A stretch of 39,282 bases of DNA from Mesaphorura yosii. Lineage: Eukaryota > Arthropoda > Collembola > Poduromorpha > Tullbergiidae. The notes under the pieces were generated by a model that was not told where the DNA came from, did no database searches, and was given only the letters and a program-made list of their open reading frames with translations. Positions 1-9,511 of this stretch are shown in pieces; position 1 is the stretch's first letter; every line of letters begins with the position of its first letter. The position numbers and the translations under genes were made by a program. The stretch lies in NCBI GenBank assembly GCA_009869945.1, contig WIXG01000552.1:1-39282 (forward strand). The letters run 5' to 3'.

Positions 1-630
1 TGCGTAATTCAAGTTGACACACATGCTTGTTAGTTTGTTCAACAGTTCGTTCGCGAGATAATAAAAAGAAGCTTTACGTCGATATGGTTGTCGCGAATGA
101 CAATTTTGTATTGTCATGTCTAGTACCAGATTAGACTAACAATAAAAGTTAAGCTCAACACAGTTAACGAACGATAAAGTTTGACTTCATTCAAGGAGAG
201 CGAAAACACGACTGACACGACTTTCAGCGAGTTGACAGAATGAAGACTTGAGACACAGGCTACGAGAGTGATTAAATGTGAAGACTAATTGATTCTAAGC
301 GTGCAAGAACTGCAACTGGGGCCCATAAATGTTAATGCTTTAAAGGCCATGCAAATGAGCAATTAGTGGCCCCAGTTGCAGTTTTTGCACGCTTAAAATC
401 AATTAGAAGTTACAATGTTTGGTTCGTAATTGTACAAAGATTGTAAATTCCATAGACTTTAATTGAATGAGCATCTCTCTACTGCTACGTGTTGCAGTTG
501 GTAAAGTGCCGGGAGCTGTAAGCACTGTAAAGATTTGCTGATGGAATTATTCGTTCAAGGTTCAAGGTTTGTTTGGAGTTAGTAAATTTAATTGTAGTCG
601 TTGTCGTCATTAATGGTATAACAAGTCGAT
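1..630. other. Non-coding flank downstream of the ion-channel gene
   Basis: I see no convincing coding region here. The stretch is AT-rich. Its one clear structure is the long inverted repeat at 285-406, listed separately. It lies 3' of the minus-strand ion-channel gene, so part of it may be that gene's 3' untranslated region. No clear AATAAA on the minus strand was identified. Confidence 0.6.
285..406. repeat. Imperfect inverted repeat / foldback, 39-nt arms
   Basis: Arm 285-323 and arm 368-406 are reverse complements at 37 of 39 positions and are separated by a 44-nt loop. The inner part of each arm contains the core GCAACTGGGGCC or its complement. Pairing stops abruptly at both ends and no clear target-site duplication is visible. 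I saw no second copy in this window. It could be a miniature foldback element, a microRNA-like precursor, or a hairpin in the 3' untranslated region of the neighbouring channel transcript. Confidence 0.85.
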
Positions 631-2498
631 CTATGCCGACGCGCACGAATGACCTGGACGAAAGGTCTTGATTGTGGAACACATTGTGCCTTTTATAAGA
701 GCAGCAAGTCGATCTTCTGCCTCCTCAGCCCGGTTTTCCGTCGTGCTTGAGATGCTACTGTTAGCTGGGTAGGGAATTCCATGCTTCACGACAATGCTTC
801 TCGAGGTCACGTCTTCTCCGTCAAGGGCAATTGCATTGTACTTTGGTGATGGATCCCACTTGAAATATTCGGAAGCGGTAAGAAGCCAAAATACAAACAC
901 GGTCAAAAATATGAGGAAGATGGAAGCGAAGAAAAGGAAGGCGTAGCGCGTCGCGAAACTCACAAATCGACCGTACTTGACGACAGCAAATCTCTTTACC
1001 CAAGCAGCGGCTTCAGAAGCATGCATGTTAAACTTTATGCCCGGAATTGGAGCAGCATGACCTGCGGCGACGGCGGTGGCGCCTCCAGCTTCCAAATCCT
1101 CAACTGGTTTTCCGAATCTAGTACGCATCCTTCACGTCCAGAATTTAGTTGGGTTAGAATCCTGAGTTTGAAGCTTATTTGTACCAACTTACCAGTACAT
1201 AACCGTGAAAACAACGAGGGCCAGAAATATCATGTGAATGCAGAAAACCATCCAGAAATCAATGGCCATCGAATAGCTCACCTGCGCAAAGAAACCGAGA
1301 AAATCAATTAATGGATTCACGGCCGCCACGGTGGTGGCCAGTTTTATTCTTCCACTTGTACCTTTGGAGCTTGCTCTCTCACTGCACCAAACATGGCAAT
1401 AATTGTGAGCAGCGTCGTCATTGAAATTCCGATTCTTGCCTCAATCATTTCCTGAGGGAGGAGGAAACAGAGCCACGTGATGAGAATGAGAATGACGGAA
1501 GGGAGAAATGTCTGCACGACGTGGTAAATCAGATTCCTCCGAAGTTGGAGAGTAAATGAAATCGTAGAGAAGTTCATGGGCTCCCGACCCGGAGGTTGGT
1601 ACAACGTGGTAAGGGCATACAGTTCGTTCCCTGGCTCTACATCCGAAATCTGGAAGTCAAAGTTCGGGTCACTTGTCACGCCGAGATATATGCCTTGGGC
1701 CCCTCTCCACGATACTGCAAGCTCCCGCTCCGAATAAGTGTCGGAAAAATTAAAATAAAGTTATAAGCCACAGGTGTTGAAAATTCGCTGCTGTTAATGT
1801 CTCCTGCTGTTGCTGCTTGACTTACAACTCATAATGTTGATTTCGCATTTCTGTGTATCTGCTGGATAGTAAGTGAAATCCATCTCACAATGAACACGAA
1901 ACGTTTGTCTGGAGTTCACTTCGACTGTGCCGTACAACTCTGGTTGCCCGACTAGAATAAAGAGTGACATTTGTTTGGAGAGAAGGTAAGCCGTGTGGAC
2001 TGAGTCCAGCTCCATGATGGTTACGTCAGGTTTCCAGATGGAGTGCAGAAACTCAGAGTCGATTCCAAAGACTCCAGCTGAAGATTCAGCCAGCAGACGA
2101 ACCTGTGCGTCCTTGTCTTCCAATAAGTGTGCCCAAATGTGCCAGTCCAGCCATTGGATGGCGAGCTCCGTGTCAAAGTCGACGAACCCTTTCATCTCGT
2201 CAATGTCAGTGATCCCCATCACGGAGAAATGCATGTTGACGAAAATTGGAGAGCCGTTGATACTCGGCGCTCGGAGTTTATTGTAGCCAGGTGGGAGCGG
2301 AAAAGCAGTTTCCAGGAGTGGTCTGTCCCGAAACGACGAGCAACCCTCTCGTTCCTCCACATCCTGTCCAGTACCCAAAATACTCGACTCACGATTATTG
2401 GAACTCTGAGTCTGACCATGCGCCGATCGGGACGTCGTCATGATCGCCGTCCAGGTGAGCAAAGTAAGAGCGAAAGGTTGAACCCAACGTGGATCCAT
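631..2498 (-). CDS. Cys-loop ligand-gated ion channel subunit
   Basis: This is a pentameric ligand-gated channel subunit of the plasma membrane, resembling the arthropod anion-channel group (GABA, glutamate, histamine and pH/zinc-gated chloride channels). Inferred exons are 2498-1826, 1741-1362, 1281-1193 and 1129-631, giving about 546 residues. I chose the Met at 2498 because it begins a typical signal peptide (MDPRWVQPFALTLLTW); an in-frame Met at 2540 lies 14 residues upstream. The Cys-loop is present with exact C-x13-C spacing and the YPADTQKC core. M1, M2 (EARIGISMTTLLTII), M3 (exon 3) and M4 follow, then an unusually long C-terminal tail of about 80 residues. The M3-M4 loop is short. 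Two oddities: the acceptor of the first intron lacks AG (CG at 1743-1742), and the pore entrance reads EAR where anion channels usually have PAR. The ligand cannot be assigned. Confidence 0.85.
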
Positions 2499-2540
2499 TA
2501 TTAAAGGAGTAAAACGGCGAGCACGTAACGCAAGTCGCAA

Positions 2541-3200
2541 GTAATGCTTCCAAGTAACGACCTCAAAAATGCTCGTCCGAGCTTACTAGGCAGGCGGTTT
2601 AATTAATAAAACCACACCATTAATTCTGCTTGTGCATCGACTAGGAATCGTGTGGGCCAATTTCCTCCCATCCGCCGTCGCACTTGTTCCATAATTAGCA
2701 TAATTAATGGTTAGCCCCTAATTAAAATTAAATTGCTGGCAATCGTATTTGGAAAGATTGAAAAAGTGCGAGAGTCTCGAGAATACTATTTAAGAACGAG
2801 TATGCAAGATTTCAGAGTAATCCCGCTTGTAACAAAGACACTGCAGCGAAAACAGTGTGTGTAAATAAACAAGTAATAACCCTGTAGTCTAGCATTTACA
2901 AATGTGCGGAATATAGTGCCAAAGACAGTAAATTTATTTACAGAACTCAAAGCAGCAGTGTTTCACAACTTAGTGTAGCTTGTAATCAATTTTCAACCTG
3001 AAAATGAGACCTAAGAAGGCACAAAGCACTTAAAGTGTCGTCGTTTAAACAAGTCTGTGCCACTGCAAATATGCAAATCCACTCCACTCGTTTGACAGTA
3101 GGGCATATTTTCCCAGTCTCCAAAGAGAGATTGGCAGGGCTGGAATCTCGCAAATGCGAGATTGAGACTCTCGCGAGATAAGTTAGCGAGGTTGGATCGC
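2541..3200. other. Intergenic stretch, no gene recognised
   Basis: This AT-rich sequence lies between the 5' end of the minus-strand channel gene and a plus-strand receptor remnant. A TATA-like TATTTAAG is visible near 2788, but I could not tie it to a reading frame. The 144-residue minus-strand frame at 3011-3445 is antisense to the receptor remnant and is not supported. Confidence 0.5.
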
Positions 3201-3222
3201 CTATGCATCACAGCCGTCGTGA

Positions 3223-3493
3223 GCGCCGCAGACATTGGTGTCACTGAAGCTGATGCAGGCGGCGATAGAAAACTCGGCAATGCTGCTTCGCCAAACCTTC
3301 GAGAAATTGCAGACGGAGAACGTTGGCAACGTTGACGAGGAACGATGGCTGGTTCGTCGGCTGGCCTCCTCATTTCATCCCATCGAGACCAGTGCTGGCG
3401 AGATTTTTTACCGTAAGACCCTATACATCCCTCAACATTAATCATCTCATTTTAGATCAGACAATTTCGATTGTGCTGGCTTTCAGGAGCTAG
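3223..3493 (+). pseudogene. Gustatory-receptor-like C-terminal remnant (two exons)
   Basis: The frame opens after a stop at 3220 and reads a segment closely matching the C-terminal part of the complete receptor at 20-21.6 kb. Both share the pattern LKLM, then LLR, then RRLA-S--PIE. A donor GTAAGA follows 3412, and an acceptor TTTAG ends at 3455. Splicing adds an exon at 3456-3493 encoding HQTISIVLAFRS and a stop, which aligns with the ILDATISVVITCRA end of that paralogue. The intron is 43 nt. The upstream membrane segments were not found, so this is probably a truncated copy whose last splice junction survives. A missed distant 5' part is possible. Confidence 0.7.
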
Positions 3494-3535
3494 ATTCCAG
3501 AATGATTGAGTCGGAATTTTATTAATTACGAATAG

Positions 3536-4320
3536 CGTTCACTGCAGTCATGAAATCGCAGTGAGATTGAATTCGTACCGTGTGTAATGGAATTCACGGT
3601 ATAGTCACTTCTCGTTTCTTCTGAGCAAAGGAGGTGGTGGTCCGGTCAGACTTCGGACTGGGGAAGAATTTGGAGTAGAGTAATTTCTACACAACATAAC
3701 CAGCATCGGTGCCGTGACACGACATGTGACCTGCCGAGTGAAAGTGGTCCTGTGCATAGACCCTCCCCAAACACTGACTAGGAAGTTTGGTTAAGACAAA
3801 TCGTGTCCCTGAATGTTCTAGCGCTAGCCCGACCAGCGCTCCTGATTCTTGTGTCCAAGCAAGCTCAGGCGTGGATCGAAAGACCTACAATGCGTTAGAG
3901 AAAGTGCACGGGTTTCTAGGAACTGTGCTTGAAGTACTTCATATGGATAATGGCATCCTCCTTGGCTTCGTATTACCATTCGATGAGTATAATATCACCG
4001 CGAAATCGTACCGAATATCGCAAAGGTACCAGTTTGGCGGCGAAGCGACGTTTTGGTCAAAATTAGATCGACTTTGGTACCGGATGCACAAAGACCGTCG
4101 AAGATACCCAATCCTGGTACGTGCAGTTAGTTTTTGTAAACTGAAAGTTTATGCGGGCTTCGTACGACGCAGGAGACAATGGGCTCGCTATGGGCGCCCA
4201 AATTTGCCTGCATCCAATCGACTTCAAGTAGAACTGGTGGACCGTCTCCATGTACAAGTTGCGCTTTTCCTCCCGTCTGACTTTACGTTGCGTGACTTGA
4301 AACACGTAAGAATAAGAAAG
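3536..4320 (+). pseudogene. Ionotropic-receptor-like pseudogene (N-terminal half)
   Basis: Translated piecewise, this aligns with about residues 58-320 of the intact receptor at 4587-6944. The blocks are PVRLRT, NITSIGAVTRH and CRVKVVL in one frame, LRQIVSLNVLALARPALLILVSK in a second, and FWSKLDRLW plus RPNLPASNRLQVEL in a third. Stops occur in the first frame at 3585-3587 and 3681-3683, and frameshifts fall near 3787 and 3870. The last frame remains open to 4392, but similarity fades after about 4300. The pore and ligand-binding region is absent. It converges with the intact gene, as an inverted partial duplicate. Confidence 0.85.
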
Positions 4321-4586
4321 AAAGCCAAAACCAGCCCCAGAAGGCAGGTTTCTGTGAAACCCTTTCCTGACAAAATTCCAAACAAACAATAGCATGCGGA
4401 AATCAGTTTGTCTCCTTGTCGATCGGCCACCCTTTGAATGAATTTGAGTGTGGCCTCGGGCAGGCAGTGCAGGGCTAAAATTCGCGTGCTTTAGGTATAG
4501 TATGTAAGACTTCATAGCTAGAATATTTATTTCGATGTTAATGTTAATGTTCATCGTAAGAGCTAAAATTTACTGCCATTGCGAAA

Positions 4587-6944
4587 TTAATGAGAATTCG
4601 CGCTAATGCTAGTTACGGACAGAAATTTGTCTAAAAGAAGTTGCACATGAAAACTGACGCCGACGGGCATTGAAAATATGACACGCGCCCAGCTTTTAAG
4701 TGTGTCATACAAGTACAAGGGACCAACGCTGATAAAATGTCCATCCAGCAGCCTCAGCGCCGAGCGAACTTCAAGAAAGAAAACAAGGGTCGAGAAAGAA
4801 ACGGTGACAGCAAGCACAATGAACGGAATTCGATATAGGCCCATCGAGCCCTGGATAGGCGGAGTGAGTGGAGGTGGCAACCCAAAGATTGATGGTGCCA
4901 CGGTTCGCTCGTGGTCAAGGTCTGGATAGTACATTTTCCTCTCATTTCTCATTGCAGCCTCGGCAAACCAATTCCGGCCCTGCGCCCAGTTCTGATAAAT
5001 GCCCGACTCCGTTAATCCTCGAACGGTCATCGCGAGAAGCCTGTGCAGGTAATTTGCTGATACAGTAATTTGACTCAAGTATACGAAAGGATTCGCTCGC
5101 CCGACGTGGACCATGATCTTCTCCGCTTCAAGAATGTGTTGCATAAAGTATTTGGCCTCCAAATATGCGTGACTTTCCAGGAGAGCAAAGTTCTTCGAGA
5201 CGCACTGCAGGCGGAGCTGGGTGTCATAGATACGAAGCCGGTTGCCTGTCGTCACGGCTTCCCGAAAAATTCTGCTCGTGCCCGTACCTTTGGAGTTGGA
5301 GTTGGTAGCATCAACAATTTTGACGGACGCCGATATGTTCGAGTAAATTTCCGTTCCTGTGCCCGTGACAGCGTCAGGATTGTCCCACAGACGTGGCTTA
5401 TCAAAATCCATGATGACAGACCCGTTTCTAGCACGCACAGCAATATTGCCCAACATGTATATCGGAGAAGAACTTGTGGCCAGCTCCTGAAGCGACGTTG
5501 GGAAAGGTGGGACGATCTTTTGTGTCATGAGAGATGTCAGAATTCCGGAGTACCCGTTCGAGATGACGACCGTTGCCAGAAGCCACGTTGTCAGAATCAG
5601 GCGAAGGATGGTCTTTGTCTCGTTGGCCACTATTGTGCTCATTTCCTGGAGAAACAACGGGCTGGCTACTGAAACAATGCATTTGCATAACCAGTTCACA
5701 CAAATATTCCGTTGGAAGAGACTAAGAACGCCTGCAATCCCGACAATGGAGAGCAAAGTGAAGATCCAGGTGGGCCAGTCCATTGACGTAAACAGTGCGA
5801 GCATATTGACGTCCGAAATGTACCCCCTATCAAGGACAACGATGAAATGATACGGAACAACCTCGACAGAAATCTGGCGGAGGACGTGAGCTGCGTGAAG
5901 TTTGACTGAATCGAAGTCGAGCTCACGCGAGTCGGGAAGGTCCCCAACAAAAACCGCTTCTTCTTCCAAGGCCAGCTGCGCTCCCCAGACGAACCAGGAG
6001 AAATTAAACCGGCCGAGGAGTTCCAACTGAAGATGTTGCGAGGCAGAAAAGTTGGGGCACTCGTGGTGAGCTGAGATTATTTCTCGAATGCGGCCATGAC
6101 CTTGGGCCTGGTGTCTGTACTTTCTCTTGCATGAAAGCCGGAGATCTACAAAGACCGGGTACCCTCGCCTGTTCTTGTAAGCGTGGCGCCAAAGCCGATC
6201 GAGCGTGGACCAGAACTTCTCGTTTCCATCGTCAAGTGCAGGCAACGCATGTAATTTGGACCTGGATTTGTACCGATAAAAAGGTGCCACCAAGTTGACC
6301 TGCAGCTGCAGCTGCGTCGCGTTGCCGTTGGTATTGTCGACGTGTTGAACTTCGACTACCATGGCCTGGAACCCGTACACGTTCTCCAGTTGGCGGTAGA
6401 TTCCTCTACGCCCGCCGAGACCGTGAACGCTCTTGGAAATGAGAACCAGCAACGAAGATCTCGCCAAGCCCAGAATATCCAGCGTCATGATCTGACGTAA
6501 CCGATTTTCCCAGACAGTGTTACTGCGCTTATCTGTGGTCAGGATCAGCTCCACCCTACAGGCATGCGCGTGCCGGGTCACCGTCCCGATGTTGGTGATG
6601 TTCTTCCGCAGGTGCTTCCACCAATACATCTGGCCAACCTCAAGGTCAGGCACGATAGTCCGCAGCCGAACCGGACTGCGCCCTTGAATGAAGAGGAACG
6701 CGTAGCTTTCGATGTCATCGTCGTACGCGGCAGATGCAGGATTGAATTCTCCAGTCACCCACAGCTCACAGCAGGACTCGAACAGACGGTGGTATAGATC
6801 TGTAGCTTGTACTGAAAATGTGAGACCTCGTCCTCGTCCTTGCACTCGACTTCCGCAGTGCACTTGCACAATGCTGCGCGGAATCAGCAAATGAAAAAGT
6901 ACGAGATGAAGAATCACTCTGAACAAAACACAGGTCGATTTCAT
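4587..6944 (-). CDS. Divergent ionotropic receptor (IR-like), 785 aa, intronless
   Basis: This is a complete intronless reading frame of 785 residues. It starts with a hydrophobic signal peptide (MKSTCVLFRVILHLVLFHLL), followed by a long N-terminal domain. A first membrane segment lies around residues 390-411 (WPTWIFTLLSIVGIAGVLSLF region). A second, at about 446-473, contains NGYSGILTSLM, which sits where glutamate receptors have SYTANLAAFL. A ligand-binding S2-like lobe follows, with a last membrane segment near 704-727 (FIVLAVTVSFSTLVFF). This order is that of ionotropic glutamate-receptor relatives, and the divergence and lack of introns match arthropod divergent IRs, which are chemosensory cation channels. 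Several N-glycosylation sequons lie in the extracellular part. The ligand is unknown. At least five related fragments surround it, and this is the only copy free of lesions. Confidence 0.88.
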   Translation of the reverse strand: MKSTCVLFRVILHLVLFHLLIPRSIVQVHCGSRVQGRGRGLTFSVQATDLYHRLFESCCELWVTGEFNPASAAYDDDIESYAFLFIQGRSPVRLRTIVPDLEVGQMYWWKHLRKNITNIGTVTRHAHACRVELILTTDKRSNTVWENRLRQIMTLDILGLARSSLLVLISKSVHGLGGRRGIYRQLENVYGFQAMVVEVQHVDNTNGNATQLQLQVNLVAPFYRYKSRSKLHALPALDDGNEKFWSTLDRLWRHAYKNRRGYPVFVDLRLSCKRKYRHQAQGHGRIREIISAHHECPNFSASQHLQLELLGRFNFSWFVWGAQLALEEEAVFVGDLPDSRELDFDSVKLHAAHVLRQISVEVVPYHFIVVLDRGYISDVNMLALFTSMDWPTWIFTLLSIVGIAGVLSLFQRNICVNWLCKCIVSVASPLFLQEMSTIVANETKTILRLILTTWLLATVVISNGYSGILTSLMTQKIVPPFPTSLQELATSSSPIYMLGNIAVRARNGSVIMDFDKPRLWDNPDAVTGTGTEIYSNISASVKIVDATNSNSKGTGTSRIFREAVTTGNRLRIYDTQLRLQCVSKNFALLESHAYLEAKYFMQHILEAEKIMVHVGRANPFVYLSQITVSANYLHRLLAMTVRGLTESGIYQNWAQGRNWFAEAAMRNERKMYYPDLDHERTVAPSIFGLPPPLTPPIQGSMGLYRIPFIVLAVTVSFSTLVFFLEVRSALRLLDGHFISVGPLYLYDTLKSWARVIFSMPVGVSFHVQLLLDKFLSVTSISANSH

Positions 6945-7204
6945 CTCGGACTTTAATTACAAGAATATCAAGAATTCGGAACTCTCAAAAATGCTGGAAA
7001 TCTGCGAGACCAGAAATCATAAATGGCGACGGCGGCGACGATCAGCGGCTCGTGGCATCGCATGACTGAAACACATCAATATAACAACCATTGATCGGTC
7101 TCAAGGGACATCAGCAATATACCAGCCAATGTTCCAGGTGTTTGTGGTCAGGGTTCTGGGAGTTTGGGAATCTAATTCGGCTGGTGTCAATCGATCGATG
7201 CGAA

Positions 7205-7295
7205 ACGGTCAAAGGGATGACCTTGAATTCAAATTGATTGACGAGTACAACGGCCGAGAAAGAAGCGGTGACAGTGAGCACAATGAAGGCCTCTG
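7205..7295 (-). pseudogene. Fragment of IR-like gene (last membrane segment)
   Basis: Read on the minus strand, the segment gives FIVLTVTASFSAVVLV, matching FIVLAVTVSFSTLVFF of the intact receptor immediately downstream. The DNA is also alike: GAGAAAGAA-CGGTGACAG and AGCACAATGAA recur at about 4790-4820. No further similarity is evident on either side. It is a short relic about 260 bases upstream of the intact gene's start. The plus-strand frame at 7129-7389 overlapping it is not supported. Confidence 0.65.
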
Positions 7296-7501
7296 CTCAA
7301 AAATCAAGAGTCGTGAGACGTCATTGCATGAAACCTTCAACCATTTATTGCGCCAATCGAGGCTGAATTACATTTATTGCAAGCATTAATAATTAAATCA
7401 TACGTATGCAATATTCTTGCACGTACCCACTTAAATGGTAAATTCGGTGGTCATGATCATGCAAACGACATTTCAAATAAATTAGTAAAGATCCGCTTCG
7501 T

Positions 7502-8105
7502 TCAGCGGGCGCTCAGCGATAGCAATTCGTAGTCTCTTCGATCGTGCGCTCTCCTAATGACGCCGTAACCGTTGCCGCTGCCTGCGCCGCCGTACGCGTA
7601 AGAATGCGATTGTGAAAATGCAGACGACGCAGAGAAAGCTGACAGCCCTGACGAACGGCGAGAGAACACACCTGCACCGTACGTGTAAGAGTTGGGAGCA
7701 AGTAACTTCAGCTCCCCGCCTTCGCCTTCACACAACTCCGTGTAATCAGCGTGTTTGTCGAGCACCGCCGAGATCAGTCATCAGCTCCCGGACCTCCGTC
7801 GGTGCGAATTTCGGGAGTTCGGGTTGCATCCCACCATCGAGTTTCTCCATGAACTCCTCGCTCCAGACGGTGGCGAACGGTTTGGCACCGAGCGTGAATA
7901 TTTTCCAAAACAGGACATCAAAGGTCCAGACGTTCGTTTTCAGGGAAAATTGGTTAGATGATACCGGATCCCAAGCCATAAAAAGCTGATACTGCAAATG
8001 TCCAGTACGCGCCAGAGTCGTCGGAACATGCTCCCATGTCGCTTTGCCATTGGCCTTGGCAATGTCCTCAGGTTGTCGCTGCTCTGATGGCTGTCTGAAC
8101 AACAA
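7502..8105 (-). pseudogene. Receptor tyrosine kinase remnant
   Basis: The frame from 8105 contains FMAWDPVSSNQFSLKTNVWTF, then a stretch ending KIFTLGAKPF and EVRELM. This is recognisably kinase subdomains VIII to X of a receptor tyrosine kinase, normally WMAPE, KSDVWSFG and EIFTLG. Key positions are altered: the APE glutamate and the DVWSFG aspartate and glycine are replaced. The frame stops at 7746, and an overlapping frame (7765-7502) continues with DKHADYTELCEGEGG and a Ser/Gly/Tyr-rich tail like a receptor C-terminus. The last kinase helices seem deleted, and no N-lobe, catalytic loop or DFG was found. It is probably a dead fragment; the parent receptor class cannot be named. Confidence 0.7.
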
Positions 8106-8326
8106 GAAGGATAAACATTTGCAGTTTGTGTTGGCTCACAGAGAAGAGAAGCTTCATTTAACTTTTAGTAGGTATCAGCACCAGAATCGAGGTCGGAATG
8201 CGATGAGATTTTCTGCACGGCCAAGTTTATCCCACACACATTTATTTGACGCTAATCTGCAAGCTTTCGCAATGAGACCGTCGTGGTGACTGAACGGTGG
8301 AATGGAGATTTTTTAACACAAGTCAA

Positions 8327-9511
8327 CTATTTGAACGTTATGAGTAGATTCGCCGTGTCGCCGGCCAAAGTATCTGCAAAAGTGAGTTTTGCATCTTTCT
8401 CCATGGTGTAGAAGCTTCCAATTGCGATCCGAAGAGGCCGGAATGACCTCGAGTAGTACTGTACACGCTTCTTTGCATCCTCCCTGCCCTCAGCAGGATT
8501 CAGTTGTGAAAATCGCCATATGAACTCAGCCGACATGTCCCATAGACCAGACATGAGGTGAGCCACAAGCATGAGAAGAGCAAACAACTCCAACGCCATC
8601 ATGAAGAGTACGCGAGAAATTATGTTGGTGAGGTCGTCTGTGTGTTTGAGTCGAATGCAGATAACGAAGCAAGATATGGCCATGAGACTGAGCATAAACT
8701 TGAGTCCAGGCACTAGCAGTTTCCCATAGCTTGCATTGAATAGGGTGCTGAGAATTGTCAAGCATCGGTAGTTGTGAACAACAATCTCCGGAGTAGAGAC
8801 ATCTAGCTTGTTGGGACGCAGGCTGTGCTTTAAAATTACGAAAAACATGTAAAAGCAGATGGACACAAACCCAAACGTTACAATCACCATGTGGATGTAG
8901 GTGATCAGCACCAAGGCATAAGCTGCAGAGTAGAGAATACTGGACGATTGTGACCATACGAAAGGAAATTCAATCCCTGCGACCGTCTGTACCGAAGTTG
9001 CACTGCCACACATCAAGAAGAAACATTGTCCTACCACAAAATAGCTGAGTTGGCCGTTACTTTCATGTTGGCCTCGGACCACCTCATTTGTGTACTGATG
9101 CAGCAACTGATTGAAAAGAAGGACCACTTCCCGTCTTGACCAAATCAAAGAGGTTTGCACAATCACAGCGGAAAGCGCACCTGCCAAGGGGAACAAGTAG
9201 AGGAGGAACCAGGAACTCCCGAACTCGTACAGTGACAGTCGCCACGGTTGAAGCAAAATGTATGCTATGCTGAGTCCGAGGAATCCCAGATTCGCAACCA
9301 ATTTACATGTACTCGTTCCAGTAGGGTTGAGGTTTTTGGCATTGTCATCCCAATCGGCCACAATTCCGCCAAATTCTGCTATCAATTTGACATTCCAATG
9401 AATCAGTTCTAATTGCTTGTTGGAAGCCGCGCCGAGGAGGCTTGAAAGGTTGAAGCACTTCATCTCTGGCGGAAAGCAACCTGAAGATTGCGGTTCAACG
9501 GACGTAGCCAC
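8327..9511 (-). CDS. Gustatory-receptor-like seven-helix chemoreceptor, 394 aa, intronless
   Basis: This single open frame of 394 residues has several strongly hydrophobic segments, near residues 70-90, 100-123, 155-175, 192-228, 265-290 and 298-322, with a seventh plausible near the C-terminus. Length and layout fit the insect gustatory/odorant receptor superfamily, which are ligand-gated cation channels with inverted topology in sensory neurons. The C-terminal block SRSFRPLRIAIGSFYTMEKD resembles the corresponding CRPIKVQVKPLLTYDRLTFV and RPIECHFGNF blocks of the other receptors in this window. The classical insect TYhhhhhQF motif is not seen, which is usual for divergent non-insect members. 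No frameshift or stop was noticed, so it appears functional. Confidence 0.8.
   Translation of the reverse strand: MATSVEPQSSGCFPPEMKCFNLSSLLGAASNKQLELIHWNVKLIAEFGGIVADWDDNAKNLNPTGTSTCKLVANLGFLGLSIAYILLQPWRLSLYEFGSSWFLLYLFPLAGALSAVIVQTSLIWSRREVVLLFNQLLHQYTNEVVRGQHESNGQLSYFVVGQCFFLMCGSATSVQTVAGIEFPFVWSQSSSILYSAAYALVLITYIHMVIVTFGFVSICFYMFFVILKHSLRPNKLDVSTPEIVVHNYRCLTILSTLFNASYGKLLVPGLKFMLSLMAISCFVICIRLKHTDDLTNIISRVLFMMALELFALLMLVAHLMSGLWDMSAEFIWRFSQLNPAEGREDAKKRVQYYSRSFRPLRIAIGSFYTMEKDAKLTFADTLAGDTANLLITFK

Noticed and set aside
4063..4554. 163-residue minus-strand frame beside the intact IR-like gene
   Set aside because: It is antisense to the plus-strand IR-like pseudogene, whose homology explains the open frame.
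7129..7389. 86-residue plus-strand frame
   Set aside because: It is antisense to the IR-like relic at 7.2 kb, and that homology accounts for the sequence.
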